From Ornithinimicrobium cryptoxanthini (GTDB lineage Bacteria > Actinomycetota > Actinomycetes > Actinomycetales > Dermatophilaceae), in contig NZ_CP099490.1 of the NCBI RefSeq assembly GCF_023923205.1, positions 2,108,001-2,172,000 on the forward strand: 64,000 nt of DNA, written 5' to 3'. Under the pieces are notes generated by a model. That model was not told the origin of the DNA and made no database searches. It worked only from the letters and a program-made list of their open reading frames with translations. The position numbers and the translations under genes were made by a program. Shown here piece after piece: positions 45,477 through 55,396 of this stretch (its first letter is position 1; the number at the start of each line of letters is the position of its first letter).

Positions 45477-46775
45477 CTACTGTCCGGCACCGACACCAGG
45501 GACGGCAGTCCACAGCTGGACGACCTCGTCCCACACCGCTGCGGCGATGACCGTCTTGCTCGCCGGACCGACGGTGCGGGCCTCGTCCTGCCCGGGACGC
45601 AACAGGTGGACCAGGGAGTCGTCCTTGCCGAACGTGACGTCCCGGCCGACCTCGTTGGCCACTAGGAGGTCGCAGCCCTTGCGCTCCAGCTTGGCCCGCG
45701 CGTGCGTCAGGACATCGCCGGAGTCATCGCCCGTCTCCGCCGCGAAGCCGACGATCAGGGGCGTGCGCCCGGTGCCCCGGTCAGCCACGAGCCCGGCCAG
45801 GATGTCCGGGTTGCGCACCAGCTCCACGCTGGGGGCGGCGTCCTCCTGACCGGGTCCGTGCGTCTTCTTGATCTTGTTGTCCTGGTAGGCACGTGGACGG
45901 AAGTCGGCCACGGCCGCCGCCATCACGATGACATCGACCCCGGGCAGCGCCTCGCGCACGGCGTCCTGCAGCTCCAGCGCTGTCTCGATCTCGACGACGT
46001 CGACCCCCGGGGGCACCGGCAGTGAGGCGTTGGCCGAGACCAGCGTGACGCGGGCACCCCGGGCCGCGGCGACGGCCGCCAGCGCGTAGCCCTGCTTGCC
46101 CGAGGACCGGTTGCCCAGAAAACGGACCGGGTCAAGGGGCTCACGGGTGCCCCCGGCGCTCACCAGGACGTGACGTCCCGTCAGGTCGGCAGGGGGCCCA
46201 TCGGGGGGCAGGGCACCAGAAGCAGCGACGCCAGGGCTAGCGACGCCATGGCCAGCGACGCACTCGAGGGCTGCGGCAAAGATCGCCTCCGGCTCCGGGA
46301 GTCGTCCCGGCCCGGTGTCCGCCCCGGTGAGCCGGCCGGCGGCAGGGTCGAGCACGTGCACCCCCCGCTCGCGTAGCAGGCTGACGTTGGCCTGGGTCGC
46401 GGGGTGGGTCCACATCTCAGTGTGCATCGCCGGGGCCATCAGCACCGGGCAACGGGCCGTCAGGAGTGTGTTGGTGAGCAGGTCGTCAGCCTGGCCCGTC
46501 GCGGCCCGGGCGAGCAGGTCCGCCGTGGCCGGGGCGACCGCCACGAGGTCTGCCTCCTGGCCGAGGCGCACGTGCGGGACCTCGTGGACCGAGCTCCAGA
46601 CATCGGTGGCAACCGGGCGGCCCGAGAGCGCCGCCCACGTGGGCTCTCCCACGAACCGCAGCGCGGCCGCTGTGGGGACCACCGTGACCTCGTGCCCGGC
46701 CTCGGTGAGCAGCCGCAGCAACAGGGCGGCCTTGTAGGCGGCGATGCCACCGCTGACTCCGAGCACGACTCTCAT
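45477..46775 (-). CDS. coaBC: bifunctional phosphopantothenoylcysteine decarboxylase/phosphopantothenate-cysteine ligase
   Basis: Two steps of coenzyme A synthesis, 432 residues. The N-terminal flavoprotein CoaC domain (1-185) has GVSGGIAAYKA, the His in VHEVPHVRLG, APATADLLAR and PAMHTEMW. A linker of about 20 residues precedes CoaB (about 205-430), with GGTREPLDPVRFLGNRSSGKQG, MAAAVADFRP and the Lys loop NKIKKTHG. ATG 46775 follows GAGGGAG. Together with coaE in the same window, three of the CoA steps are encoded here. Confidence 0.96.
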   Translation of the reverse strand: MRVVLGVSGGIAAYKAALLLRLLTEAGHEVTVVPTAAALRFVGEPTWAALSGRPVATDVWSSVHEVPHVRLGQEADLVAVAPATADLLARAATGQADDLLTNTLLTARCPVLMAPAMHTEMWTHPATQANVSLLRERGVHVLDPAAGRLTGADTGPGRLPEPEAIFAAALECVAGHGVASPGVAASGALPPDGPPADLTGRHVLVSAGGTREPLDPVRFLGNRSSGKQGYALAAVAAARGARVTLVSANASLPVPPGVDVVEIETALELQDAVREALPGVDVIVMAAAVADFRPRAYQDNKIKKTHGPGQEDAAPSVELVRNPDILAGLVADRGTGRTPLIVGFAAETGDDSGDVLTHARAKLERKGCDLLVANEVGRDVTFGKDDSLVHLLRPGQDEARTVGPASKTVIAAAVWDEVVQLWTAVPGVGAGQ

Positions 46776-46824
46776 CTGGACAACTCCCTCAGGGCGCCGG
46801 GCGGGGGTGGGTCGTGTGGCTGGG

Positions 46825-47088
46825 TCAGCTCTCCGGGCTGGAGGTGTGCAGCTTGCTCTGGTTGATCTCGTGCAGCGCGATGGACAGCGCCTTGTCGGTC
46901 ATCTCCGACTCGACCAGCGGCCCGACATACTCCAGCAGTCCCTCGGAGAGCTGGGAGTAGTAGGCGTTGATCTGGCGGGCACGCTTGGCGGCATAGATCA
47001 CGAGGGCGTACTTGGAGTCCGCGTGCTGGAGGAGATCGTCGATGGGCGGGTTGGTGATGCCGTCCGGGTGGGCAAGAGTGCCAATCAC
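46825..47088 (-). CDS. rpoZ: RNA polymerase omega subunit
   Basis: Small RNA polymerase subunit that helps fold beta', 87 residues. [21 protein letters not shown] is the family core, followed by [26 protein letters not shown], and the C-terminus is short. The GTG start overlaps the gmk stop (GTGA). It is slightly shorter at the N-terminus than in mycobacteria. The order gmk-rpoZ-coaBC is conserved. Confidence 0.95.
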   Translation of the reverse strand: MIGTLAHPDGITNPPIDDLLQHADSKYALVIYAAKRARQINAYYSQLSEGLLEYVGPLVESEMTDKALSIALHEINQSKLHTSSPES

Positions 47089-47768
47089 GTCAGGGTTGTC
47101 CTCGTCGTCTCGGGGCGCGCACCTGCCCCGGAGGAGGTTTCCTCGGGGCGTGGTGAGCGGGGGTCAAACATCAATGATACGAGTTCTTCGCCCGCGCGTG
47201 AAACCTCGTCGTTCATGATCACCGCGTCGAACTCGGGCGCCGCGCTGAGTTCGGCGCGTGCCGTCTGGAGCCGGACCTGCTGCTCGGCCGCCGTCTCGGT
47301 GCCTCGGCCTGTCAGCCGGTCCACCAGGTCCTCCCACGTCGGCGGGGCCAGGAACACGAAGAACGCCTCGGGCATCGCCTCGCGCACCTGGCGCGCTCCC
47401 GCCAGGTCGATCTCCAGCAACGCGGGACGTCCTTGCGCCAGAGCACGCTCCACGGGACCCCGCGGCGTGCCGTACTTGGCGCGCCCGTGGACCACGGCCC
47501 ACTCCAGGAACTCACCCGCCGACCGCAGCCGGTCAAACTCCTGGTCGTCCACGAAGTGGTAGTGCACGCCGTCGACCTCACCGGGCCGGGGCTGGCGAGT
47601 GGTCATCGACACCGACAGCCAGACCTGCGGATGGTGTCGGCGGATGTAGGCGGCCAGAGTGCCCTTGCCGACCGCCGTGGGGCCGGCGAGGACAACCAGT
47701 CGGGAGGAGGATGGGTCCGGGTGCTGCTCCCGCTCCGGGTGCCCCGTGCCCTCCGGGGCGCGTGTCAA
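47085..47768 (-). CDS. gmk: guanylate kinase
   Basis: Phosphorylates GMP to GDP, 227 residues with the chosen start. The P-loop reads [10 protein letters not shown] (usual form SGPSGVGKGT), followed by [22 protein letters not shown], the GMP-binding Tyr/Arg region [12 protein letters not shown] and [13 protein letters not shown]. An extra C-terminal tail of about 25 residues is seen. The start is uncertain: TTG 47768 is the first plausible codon after mihF, with only a distant GAGGG upstream. In-frame codons beyond it lie inside mihF. Confidence 0.93.
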   Translation of the reverse strand: MTRAPEGTGHPEREQHPDPSSSRLVVLAGPTAVGKGTLAAYIRRHHPQVWLSVSMTTRQPRPGEVDGVHYHFVDDQEFDRLRSAGEFLEWAVVHGRAKYGTPRGPVERALAQGRPALLEIDLAGARQVREAMPEAFFVFLAPPTWEDLVDRLTGRGTETAAEQQVRLQTARAELSAAPEFDAVIMNDEVSRAGEELVSLMFDPRSPRPEETSSGAGARPETTRTTLT

Positions 47769-47775
47769 GGGAGAA

Positions 47776-48093
47776 TCAGCCCTCGTTGAAGCGCTCGAGC
47801 AGGTCGCGCATCTGGTTGGTGCCGAGCCCACGGACGCGCCGGCTCTCGGAGATGCCGACCTCCTCCATGATCTGGCGGGCGCGCACCCGCCCGACGCCGG
47901 GCATCGACTCCAGGAGTGCTGAGACCTTCATCTTGCCGACGATGTCGCTCTCCTTGCCCTCGGCGAGGACCTCCGCCAGGGACCCCTGCGCGTTCTTCAG
48001 ACGGTTCTTGACGGCAGCACGCTCACGACGCGCGACCGCCGCCTTCGCCAGGGCGTCAGCTCGCTGCTCGGGTGTCAGCTGGGGAAGTGCCAC
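47776..48093 (-). CDS. mihF: actinobacterial integration host factor MihF
   Basis: Nucleoid-associated DNA-binding protein, 105 residues, essential in mycobacteria and unrelated to E. coli IHF. The start ALPQLTPEQRADALAKAA and the basic ARRERAAVKNRLK precede a helix-two-turn-helix DNA-binding part with GVGRVRARQIMEEVGI. GTG 48093 is chosen because AAGGAG lies 6 nt upstream and because relatives start there; an in-frame ATG 24 nt upstream is rejected. It lies between pyrF and gmk as in Streptomyces and Mycobacterium. Confidence 0.95.
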   Translation of the reverse strand: MALPQLTPEQRADALAKAAVARRERAAVKNRLKNAQGSLAEVLAEGKESDIVGKMKVSALLESMPGVGRVRARQIMEEVGISESRRVRGLGTNQMRDLLERFNEG

Positions 48094-48274
48094 GGTTGCT
48101 CCTTCATCGGTGTTCACAAGTGGGTCCTACGTGACAGCGGCGCACCGGTGCGTGCGTCGTCATCATCCTGCTTCCTGCTGCTGGCTCCTGGGCCGGAGAT
48201 CGCTCGTGTGAGCATCCTCCCTGATCCGGTTGCCAGGAACTGTCACGACATGGGTACACCCTGCCAATCCTGCG

Positions 48275-49123
48275 TCAGGTCCACAACTTCGCGGTCAGTT
48301 CGGCAGTCAGCTGGAGCGCTGCCTCCCGGATCCGCTCAGGGCCTGGACCGGTGCCGAGGATACCCCTGCTCACTGGCACGAGCACACGACGTTCCACCCC
48401 CGCGAAGGTGGTGGCCAGGTCCTGCGCCGTAGCACCCTGCGCACCGACGCCAGGCGCGAGCACGATGCCGTGGGCGCCCACGAGGTCCAGGCCCAGCCGT
48501 CGCGGCCAGTCGCCGACGGTCGCTCCCACGACGATGCCGACGTCACCCGTCACCTCGGCCCCCGCGTTGAGGCGGGCCACCTCCTCCAGCACGGTCCGCG
48601 CGACCGACGGCTCCCCCGCGTGCTGGACCGGCGCGGCCTCCGGGTTGGAGGTCAGGACCAGGACGAAGATCCCGCGACCGCTGGCACCAGCCAGCTCGAC
48701 CGCCGGGGCCAGCGCCCCCACCCCGAGGTAGGGCGTGACCGTGATGGCGTCGGCCGCCAGCGGGGCACCCTCACCCAGGTAGGCCTCGGCATACGCGCCC
48801 ATCGTCGAGCCGATGTCGCCACGTTTGACATCCAGCACGCTGATGGTCCCGGCTGACCGCAGGTCGGCCAGGAGCCGTTCCAGCACCGCGACCCCGGCGG
48901 CTCCATGACGCTCGAAGAAGGCCGACTGCGGTTTGACGGCAGCCACCCGCCCGCCGACCGCCTCGAGGACGATGTCGCAGAAGCGGGCCAGCCCCTCGCC
49001 GGAGTCCGGCAGGCCCCACCGCTGTAGAAGCTCGGGGTGCGGGTCGACGCCCACGCACAACGGACCGTGGGTCTGCATCGCGGCGACCAGCCGCGGGCCG
49101 AGACGGACGGGGTCACCAGACAT
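48275..49123 (-). CDS. pyrF: orotidine 5'-phosphate decarboxylase (type 2)
   Basis: Last step of UMP synthesis, 282 residues, the longer type found in actinobacteria. CVGVDPHPELLQRWGLP near the start, the FFERHG loop and the catalytic DVKRGDIGST are intact; the phosphate loop is GVGAQGATAQDL. ATG 49123 has GGAGG six nt upstream and overlaps the end of the pyrD-like gene by 11 bp. Active-site residues look complete, unlike the two genes before it. Confidence 0.96.
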   Translation of the reverse strand: MSGDPVRLGPRLVAAMQTHGPLCVGVDPHPELLQRWGLPDSGEGLARFCDIVLEAVGGRVAAVKPQSAFFERHGAAGVAVLERLLADLRSAGTISVLDVKRGDIGSTMGAYAEAYLGEGAPLAADAITVTPYLGVGALAPAVELAGASGRGIFVLVLTSNPEAAPVQHAGEPSVARTVLEEVARLNAGAEVTGDVGIVVGATVGDWPRRLGLDLVGAHGIVLAPGVGAQGATAQDLATTFAGVERRVLVPVSRGILGTGPGPERIREAALQLTAELTAKLWT

Positions 49124-50090
49124 GTGGTCCTCCGGGTTCGAGAGGGTGGGAGCCGTCGGGCGGCTCGGGAGGGTTGGACGGATCGGGAGAGTCGGGCGGC
49201 TCGGCGTCAGCGGGTGAGCGGATCTGCGCCGAGAGTGCGTCATGGACCCGCCAGAGGAGCTCAGGATCGGCGAGGATGCCGGAGCCGAGCTGCACCCCGT
49301 CGGCGCCGCCCGCCCGGACTGCCAGGGCGCTCCGGACGTCATGCACGCCACCGACCGCCACGAGCGGCACGTCGGGGACGCGGGCGGTCCTGACCGCGTC
49401 GCGGAGGCACGTCACGAGCCCGAGCGTGATCGGGACGACCGCTGGTCCGACCAGATGGTGGCCGGGGGCCAGGGCCGGCACGCTGCCACTGAGCACCAGG
49501 GCTCGGGCGCCACCACCCACCGCGGCCCGCGCGGTGGCCACGGGATCGGGACACTCTCCGCCGAGCTTGGCCAGGAGGAGCAGATCCCTCGGCAGCTGCT
49601 CACGGGCCGCCGCGAGGAGCTTGAGGCAGGCCTGGGGGTCGACCGACCAGGGATCCAGCATTGGCGCCTCGGGCAGTCCGGCGACCGCGGGGCGCGTCGC
49701 TGCTCGGGGTGCGCCCAGGTCGATCTCCACACCGACCACTGAGACGAAGTCGAGGGAGCGACTCAGTCGCTGCAGGCTCTGCGTCACCGCGCCCACCGTG
49801 CTGCCGCGCACGGCACACACGACACGCAGGTTGCGGGCGTGGAGCCAGGGCAGCACGGTCTCAGCAACGTGCTCCACGGACAGCACAGGAGCGGGTTCGT
49901 GGACCAGGCCCGAGGGCGTCGCCACGAGCCGCGGTGCAGGCTCGGCGTCACCGGTCAGCCCGACCGGCCCGATGAGGACAGCGTCGAGAGAAGTGAGATC
50001 ACCGAAACGGGCCAGCTCGGCTCCGGTGCCGCCACAGCCGGCGGCCGCGGTGACCAGAGGCACCGGCGCCCTCACGGAAGCCTCTCCCAA
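49113..50090 (-). CDS. PyrD-like protein, catalytic residues lost
   Basis: Dihydroorotate dehydrogenase class 1B-like TIM barrel, 325 residues. The N-terminus TAAAGCGGTGAELARFGDL and late motifs VAVGGVHDVRSALAVRAGGADGV (written here in part) follow the family. The conserved NxSCPN segment with the FMN-contacting Asn and catalytic Cys reads VEIDLGAPR. The early SK position reads GPVG, and NxxGLQNPG is missing. One Lys remains in LLAKLGG. A Pro-rich C-terminal tail of about 35 residues is added. It probably does not catalyse the reaction alone. It overlaps pyrK-like upstream by 19 bp. Confidence 0.75.
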   Translation of the reverse strand: MGEASVRAPVPLVTAAAGCGGTGAELARFGDLTSLDAVLIGPVGLTGDAEPAPRLVATPSGLVHEPAPVLSVEHVAETVLPWLHARNLRVVCAVRGSTVGAVTQSLQRLSRSLDFVSVVGVEIDLGAPRAATRPAVAGLPEAPMLDPWSVDPQACLKLLAAAREQLPRDLLLLAKLGGECPDPVATARAAVGGGARALVLSGSVPALAPGHHLVGPAVVPITLGLVTCLRDAVRTARVPDVPLVAVGGVHDVRSALAVRAGGADGVQLGSGILADPELLWRVHDALSAQIRSPADAEPPDSPDPSNPPEPPDGSHPLEPGGPHVW

Positions 50091-50869
50091 TCCACGAGGT
50101 CCCCGCGCAGCACCGGTCCGTCGAAGCAGGGACGGCTCCGCTCCCCGCGCCGGTGCCCGGCCGCCAACGGCAGGTCACACCCTCCGCACAACCCGTGCCC
50201 GCAGATACCGACGGCACCGACCTCCACGCCCGTGACCTGACTGACCCTGACCAACTGGCTGGCCACGCGAGCGACCGTGCGGGACAGGGAGACCGGCCCC
50301 ACGGCATACAGCACGGAGGCTGCGGTGCGGTCGGTCAGATCGGCGACGACGGCAGCAACGGCCCGGGGCTCGGTGAGGACGACACCGTCGGCGGAGCGGC
50401 GGGCCTGCACCAGGTCAACATGCTGGTCGGGATCCTCCGCGCACGAGACGAGGTGCGCTGCGCAGCCGACGGCCCTGAGCCGCTCGGTCAGCCAGCGCCC
50501 CACCGCACCGGCGGCGCCCTGCGTCACGACCACCGCGGTCACCGGCGTGGTCGGCATGCCGAACCCACGACCGAGCGGGCCGCGCACGGCCAGGACGTCA
50601 CCAGGCTCGGGAAGCGGCCCCTCCTCGTCGGGGTTCTCTGCCACGACCAGCTCAAGGGTGCTGCCGAAGCCGACCTCGCTGTGCTCGCCGGTGATCCACC
50701 AGGTCCTGGGCAGGACGCGGTCTGCCCGGCCAGGTGGCACGGTGACGAACTGGCCCGGACGCGCGGGAGCCGCGATGGCCGGCACCACGATCGACAGCTG
50801 CCGGTAGGCACCCAGCGGCCTGGTCGCCACCACCTCCCCGGCCCGTCGGGCCCCCACCGGAGCCGTCAT
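50072..50869 (-). CDS. PyrK-like electron transfer protein, [2Fe-2S] site kept, FAD/NAD motifs degraded
   Basis: Ferredoxin-reductase-like protein of 265 residues in the place of PyrK, the electron transfer subunit of class 1B dihydroorotate dehydrogenase. The C-terminal cluster [12 protein letters not shown] plus RPCFDGPV supplies four Cys for a [2Fe-2S] centre. The FAD-binding RRPISI reads PRTWWIT, the nucleotide-binding GGGIG reads TQGAAGA, and CGPxPM reads [15 protein letters not shown] is kept. It overlaps carB by 4 bp (ATGA). The pairing with a degraded PyrD suggests that both changed together. Confidence 0.78.
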   Translation of the reverse strand: MTAPVGARRAGEVVATRPLGAYRQLSIVVPAIAAPARPGQFVTVPPGRADRVLPRTWWITGEHSEVGFGSTLELVVAENPDEEGPLPEPGDVLAVRGPLGRGFGMPTTPVTAVVVTQGAAGAVGRWLTERLRAVGCAAHLVSCAEDPDQHVDLVQARRSADGVVLTEPRAVAAVVADLTDRTAASVLYAVGPVSLSRTVARVASQLVRVSQVTGVEVGAVGICGHGLCGGCDLPLAAGHRRGERSRPCFDGPVLRGDLVDWERLP

Positions 50870-53800
50870 GCCTGCGCGGTCTCCACAGCGGGTTGGCCGA
50901 ACAGGTCGAGCTGAGCGGCGTGCTCCTGCAGGGATGCGACCTCCATCGACCCGGCCCCGGCGGCCTCGATGCCCAGGACCGCCGCGCCCAGCTGCTGGAC
51001 AGTGGTGATGATCGGCCGGTCGAGGCTGGTGGTGGCAGCGCGGATCGCATAGCCATCGGCCCGGGCATCCCGACCGGACGGGGTGTTGATCACCATGTCG
51101 ATGACACCGGAGCTGATCATCTCCACGATCGTGGGCTCACCGGAGGGTCCGCGGCCCTGACTGTGCTTGCGCACCACCTCAGCCGGGATCCCGTTGCGCC
51201 GCAACACATCAGCGGTGCCCGAGGTCGCGACCACCGTGAAGCCGAGATCCGCGAGTCGCTTCACCGGGAAGATCATCGAGCGCTTGTCGCGGTTGGAGAC
51301 GGAGACGAAGACCGTGCCCGACAGCGGCAGGCTCGAACCGGCCCGCAGCTGGCTCTTGGCGAACGCCGTGCCGTAGTCGGCCGCGATCCCCATCACCTCA
51401 CCCGTCGAGCGCATCTCCGGACCCAGGATCGAGTCCACCGCCTGGCCGGTCTGGGTGCGGAAGCGCCGGAACGGCAGGATGGCCTCCTTGACCGACACGG
51501 GCGCGTGCTCGGGCAGGTTGCCGCCGTCGCGGTGGCGCGGCAGCACTCCCTCGTCGCGCAGCTCGGCGATCGTCGAGCCCAGCATCACCCGGGCAGCGGC
51601 CCGCGCCAACTGCACACCGGTCGCCTTGGCCACGAACGGGACCGTGCGGCTGGCGCGCGGGTTGGCCTCCAGGACATAGAGCACGTCCTGCGCCAGGGCG
51701 AACTGCACGTTGATCAGGCCGAGCACCCCGATCGCCTCCGCGAGCTTGCGGGTGGCCGCGCGGACCCGGGCCATCTCTTCTCGACCCAGCGTGGTCGGGG
51801 GCAGGACGCAGGCCGAGTCACCGGAGTGGATCCCGGCCTCCTCGATGTGCTCCATGATGCCGCCGACATAGAGGTCATGACCGTCATACAGCGCATCGAC
51901 GTCGATCTCGATGGCCTCGTCGAGGAACCGGTCGACCAGCACCGGATGCTCCGGCGCGGCCGTCGTGGCACGGGTGACGTAGGTGATCAGCGACTCGTCG
52001 TCATAGACGATCTCCATGCCACGGCCGCCGAGCACGTAGGAGGGACGCACGAGGACGGGGTAGCCGATCTCCTCGGCCACCACCAGCGCCTCCTCCGCGG
52101 AGTATGCCGTGCCGTGCCGTGGTGCGACCAGGCCCGTCTCCTGCAGCACCCGGCCAAACGCGCCCCGGTCCTCGGCCAGGTCGATCGCCTCTGGTGAGGT
52201 GCCCACGATCGGCACCCCCTCGGCCTTCAGCGCGGCGGCTAGCGCCAGCGGTGTCTGCCCGCCGAGCTGGACGATGACGCCGGCCACGGGACCGGCCTGC
52301 CGCTCGGCGTGGACGACCTCCAGGACGTCCTCGAGGGTCAGCGGCTCGAAGTAGAGCCGGCTGGAGGTGTCGTAGTCGGTGGAGACCGTCTCCGGGTTGC
52401 AGTTGACCATCACGGTGTCGAAGCCGCGCGCGCGCAGGGCCAGCGAGGCGTGCACGCAGGAGTAGTCGAACTCGATGCCCTGCCCGATCCGGTTGGGACC
52501 AGAACCCAGGATGATGACGGCGGGCCGCTCGCGCGGGGCCACCTCGGTCTCGGAGTCATAGCTGGAGTAGTGGTAGGGCGTGGTCGCCGCGAACTCACCG
52601 GCACAGGTGTCGACCGTCTTGTAGACCGGTCGGACCCCGAGTGCCTGCCGCACACCGCGCACGACCGGCTCGGGGGTGCCGGTGATCTCGGCGATCTGGG
52701 CGTCGGAGAAACCGTGCCGCTTGGCCCGGCGCAGCAGGTGCGGGGTCAACCGTCCGGACGGCCCGGCCGCCGCATCGGCGAGCTCGTCCGCGATCTGGTT
52801 GATCAGGGCGATCTGGTCCAGGAACCACGGGTCGATCCCGGTCGCCTCGTGCGCCTGCTCGACGCTGACCCCGCCGCGCAGGGCCTGCTGCACGAGGATG
52901 ATCCGGCCGTCGGTCGGCGTGGCCGCCTCGTCGATCAGCGCCTGGGCCATCTCCGGGGTCGGTGCCTCCTCACGCCGCCAGTGGAACGAGGAGTTCTTGC
53001 GCTCGACCGAGCGCAGCGCCTTCTGCAGCGCCTCGGTGAAGTTGCGCCCGATGGACATCGCCTCACCCACCGACTTCATGGTGGTGGTCAGCGTCGCGTC
53101 GGCCGCTGGGAACTTCTCAAACGCGAACCGCGGGACCTTGACCACGACATAGTCCAGGCTGGGCTCAAAAGCCGCGGAGTAAAAGTCGCGGGCGCCGGAG
53201 GCGTGGTGGGGGGCACTCGGGGGGCGAAGCCCCCCGAGCGAGGTGATGTCGTTGGGCACCTCGTCCAACGTGTATCCCAGGGCCATGCGTGCCGCGATCT
53301 TGGCGATCGGGAAGCCCGTGGCCTTGGACGCGAGTGCGGAGGAGCGCGAGACCCGGGGGTTCATCTCGATGACGATGATGCGCCCGTCCTGCGGGTTGAC
53401 CGCGAACTGGATGTTGCAGCCACCCGTGTCCACGCCGACCTCGCGGATGACCGCGATGCCGATGTCGCGCAGCTTCTGGAACTCCCGGTCGGTCAGGGTC
53501 ATCGCGGGTGCCACGGTGATCGAGTCGCCCGTGTGCACCCCCATGGGGTCCAGGTTCTCGATCGAGCAGACGACCACCACGTTGTCGGCGTGGTCGCGCA
53601 TGAGCTCCAGCTCATACTCCTTCCACCCCATGATGGACTCCTCGAGGAGGACCTCCGTGGTGGGGCTGTCCTGCAGGCCGGCACCGGCGATCTGCCGAAG
53701 CGACTCCTCGTCGAACGCGAAGCCGGAGCCGAGGCCTCCCATCGTGAAGGAGGGGCGCACGACCAACGGGTAGCCGAGCTCCTCGGCCGCCGCCAGACAC

Positions 53801-54261
53801 TCCTCCATGGTGTGCGCGATGATCGAGCGCGCGCTCTCGGCGCCGCACCGCTCCACCACCCCCTTGAAGGCCTGTCGGTCCTCACCGAGCTGGATCGCCT
53901 CGACGTTGGCCCCGATCAGTGGGCAGCGGTAGCGCTCCAGCACCCCCGACTCGTGCAGCGCGATCGCGGTGTTCAGCGCGGTCTGTCCCCCGAGCGTGGC
54001 CAGGACCGCGTCCGGGCGCTCCTTGGCGATGATCGTCTCCACGATCTCGGGGGTGATCGGCTCGACATAGGTCGCGTCCGCGACGTCGGGGTCGGTCATG
54101 ATCGTCGCGGGGTTGGAGTTGACCAGGATGACGCGCACGCCCTCCTCGCGCAGCACGCGGCAGGCCTGGGTGCCGGAGTAGTCGAACTCCGCCGCCTGAC
54201 CGATGACGATCGGGCCGGAGCCGATCACCAGCACGCTCTTGATGAACTCATCCCTGGGCAT
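50866..54261 (-). CDS. carB: carbamoyl-phosphate synthase large subunit
   Basis: Makes carbamoyl phosphate for pyrimidine and arginine synthesis, 1131 residues. Two ATP-grasp halves are visible ([20 protein letters not shown] at the start, [18 protein letters not shown] near 610), separated by an oligomerisation region, with a C-terminal MGS-like allosteric domain (about 970-1131). An unusual in-frame segment at residues 341-363 replaces the short GETPAS-type linker after VPNDIT. It is encoded by a palindromic DNA element. ATG 54261 overlaps carA by 14 bp. Confidence 0.96.
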   Translation of the reverse strand: MPRDEFIKSVLVIGSGPIVIGQAAEFDYSGTQACRVLREEGVRVILVNSNPATIMTDPDVADATYVEPITPEIVETIIAKERPDAVLATLGGQTALNTAIALHESGVLERYRCPLIGANVEAIQLGEDRQAFKGVVERCGAESARSIIAHTMEECLAAAEELGYPLVVRPSFTMGGLGSGFAFDEESLRQIAGAGLQDSPTTEVLLEESIMGWKEYELELMRDHADNVVVVCSIENLDPMGVHTGDSITVAPAMTLTDREFQKLRDIGIAVIREVGVDTGGCNIQFAVNPQDGRIIVIEMNPRVSRSSALASKATGFPIAKIAARMALGYTLDEVPNDITSLGGLRPPSAPHHASGARDFYSAAFEPSLDYVVVKVPRFAFEKFPAADATLTTTMKSVGEAMSIGRNFTEALQKALRSVERKNSSFHWRREEAPTPEMAQALIDEAATPTDGRIILVQQALRGGVSVEQAHEATGIDPWFLDQIALINQIADELADAAAGPSGRLTPHLLRRAKRHGFSDAQIAEITGTPEPVVRGVRQALGVRPVYKTVDTCAGEFAATTPYHYSSYDSETEVAPRERPAVIILGSGPNRIGQGIEFDYSCVHASLALRARGFDTVMVNCNPETVSTDYDTSSRLYFEPLTLEDVLEVVHAERQAGPVAGVIVQLGGQTPLALAAALKAEGVPIVGTSPEAIDLAEDRGAFGRVLQETGLVAPRHGTAYSAEEALVVAEEIGYPVLVRPSYVLGGRGMEIVYDDESLITYVTRATTAAPEHPVLVDRFLDEAIEIDVDALYDGHDLYVGGIMEHIEEAGIHSGDSACVLPPTTLGREEMARVRAATRKLAEAIGVLGLINVQFALAQDVLYVLEANPRASRTVPFVAKATGVQLARAAARVMLGSTIAELRDEGVLPRHRDGGNLPEHAPVSVKEAILPFRRFRTQTGQAVDSILGPEMRSTGEVMGIAADYGTAFAKSQLRAGSSLPLSGTVFVSVSNRDKRSMIFPVKRLADLGFTVVATSGTADVLRRNGIPAEVVRKHSQGRGPSGEPTIVEMISSGVIDMVINTPSGRDARADGYAIRAATTSLDRPIITTVQQLGAAVLGIEAAGAGSMEVASLQEHAAQLDLFGQPAVETAQA
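53173..53241 (-). repeat. palindrome-bearing insertion inside carB
   Basis: In-frame extra DNA encoding about 23 residues ([13 protein letters not shown] and onward). It carries a perfect hairpin at 53216-53238: CTCGGGGGGC, 3-nt loop, GCCCCCCGAG. The hairpin looks like a terminator or a small dispersed palindromic element rather than protein-derived sequence. It keeps the reading frame. Confidence 0.65.
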
Positions 54262-55396
54262 CGCGGGCCTCCTGCATCAGCTCTGAGAACCTGTCGAACA
54301 GGTAGGTCGCATCGTGCGGGCCGGCCGCCGCCTCGGGGTGGTACTGCACCGAGAAGGCGGGCCGGTCCTGGCACTGCAGCCCCTCCACGACGTCGTCGTT
54401 GAGGGCCACGTGGGACACCCGGACCGAGCCGTATGCCGTGTCGACCGGGTGGGTGGTGTCGCCACCGGGCCAGGCGATGGCGAACCCGTGGTTGTGGCTG
54501 GTCACCTCGACCTTGCCGGTCGTGCGGTCCAGGACCGGTTGGTTCATGCCGCGGTGCCCGAAGGGCAGCTTGTAGGTGTCGAGCCCGAGCGCCCGCCCCA
54601 GCAGCTGGTTGCCGAAACAGATGCCGAAGAACGGGATCCGCGCGCCCAGCACGCTGCGCAACAGCTCGATCTCACTCTCGGCGGTGGCCGGGTCACCCGG
54701 CCCGTTGGAGAAGAAGACGCCGTCCGGTCTGAGCTCACGGATCCGGTCGAAGCCGGTGTCCGCGGGCAGCACGTGCACGCGGATCCCACGCTCGGCCAGC
54801 TGGCTCGGGGTGGCCCCCTTGATGCCCAGGTCCAGCGCCGCCACGGTGAAGCGGTGCGCGCCCACGGGCTCCACGACATACTCCTCGCGGGTGGTCACCT
54901 CCCCGGCCAGCGCGGACCCCGCCATCTGGGGCGCGGCGTGCACCTTGGCGAGCAGCTGCTGGGTGGGCTCGAGGGCGACCGGACCGGAGAAGATCCCGGC
55001 CCGCATCGCGCCGCGCTCGCGCAGGTGAAGCGTCAGGGCGCGGGTGTCGACCCCAGAGATCCCGACGACCCCGTGCTCGGCCAGGGCGGTCTGCAGGTCA
55101 CCCTGCGCGCGCCAGTTGGACGGCCGGATGGCGGGATCCCGGACCACAAACCCAGCGACCCAGATGCGCTGGCTCTCCATGTCGGCGGCGTTGACCCCGG
55201 TGTTGCCGATGTGCGGTGCCGTCATGACGACGACCTGGCGGTGATAGCTCGGGTCGGTCAGCGTCTCCTGGTAGCCGGTCATGCCGGTGTTGAAGACCGC
55301 CTCACCGACCGTCTCACCGGTGGCGCCGTAGGACTCCCCCTCGAAGACGCGCCCGTCCTCAAGGACCAGCACGGCCGGCGTGGTCAGCTCGCTCAT
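54248..55396 (-). CDS. carA: carbamoyl-phosphate synthase small subunit
   Basis: Glutamine amidotransferase subunit, 382 residues. The N-terminal domain ([26 protein letters not shown]) precedes the class I amidotransferase domain with nucleophile Cys in [23 protein letters not shown], and the His/Glu pair in [13 protein letters not shown] 55396 overlaps the pyrC stop (ATGA). It supplies ammonia to CarB through a tunnel. Residues needed for activity are present. Confidence 0.97.
   Translation of the reverse strand: MSELTTPAVLVLEDGRVFEGESYGATGETVGEAVFNTGMTGYQETLTDPSYHRQVVVMTAPHIGNTGVNAADMESQRIWVAGFVVRDPAIRPSNWRAQGDLQTALAEHGVVGISGVDTRALTLHLRERGAMRAGIFSGPVALEPTQQLLAKVHAAPQMAGSALAGEVTTREEYVVEPVGAHRFTVAALDLGIKGATPSQLAERGIRVHVLPADTGFDRIRELRPDGVFFSNGPGDPATAESEIELLRSVLGARIPFFGICFGNQLLGRALGLDTYKLPFGHRGMNQPVLDRTTGKVEVTSHNHGFAIAWPGGDTTHPVDTAYGSVRVSHVALNDDVVEGLQCQDRPAFSVQYHPEAAAGPHDATYLFDRFSELMQEARDAQG

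Noticed and set aside
52309..54402. Open frame of 697 codons on the plus strand
   Set aside because: Antisense to carB, which has full family motifs; composition is that of a reverse-complement frame.
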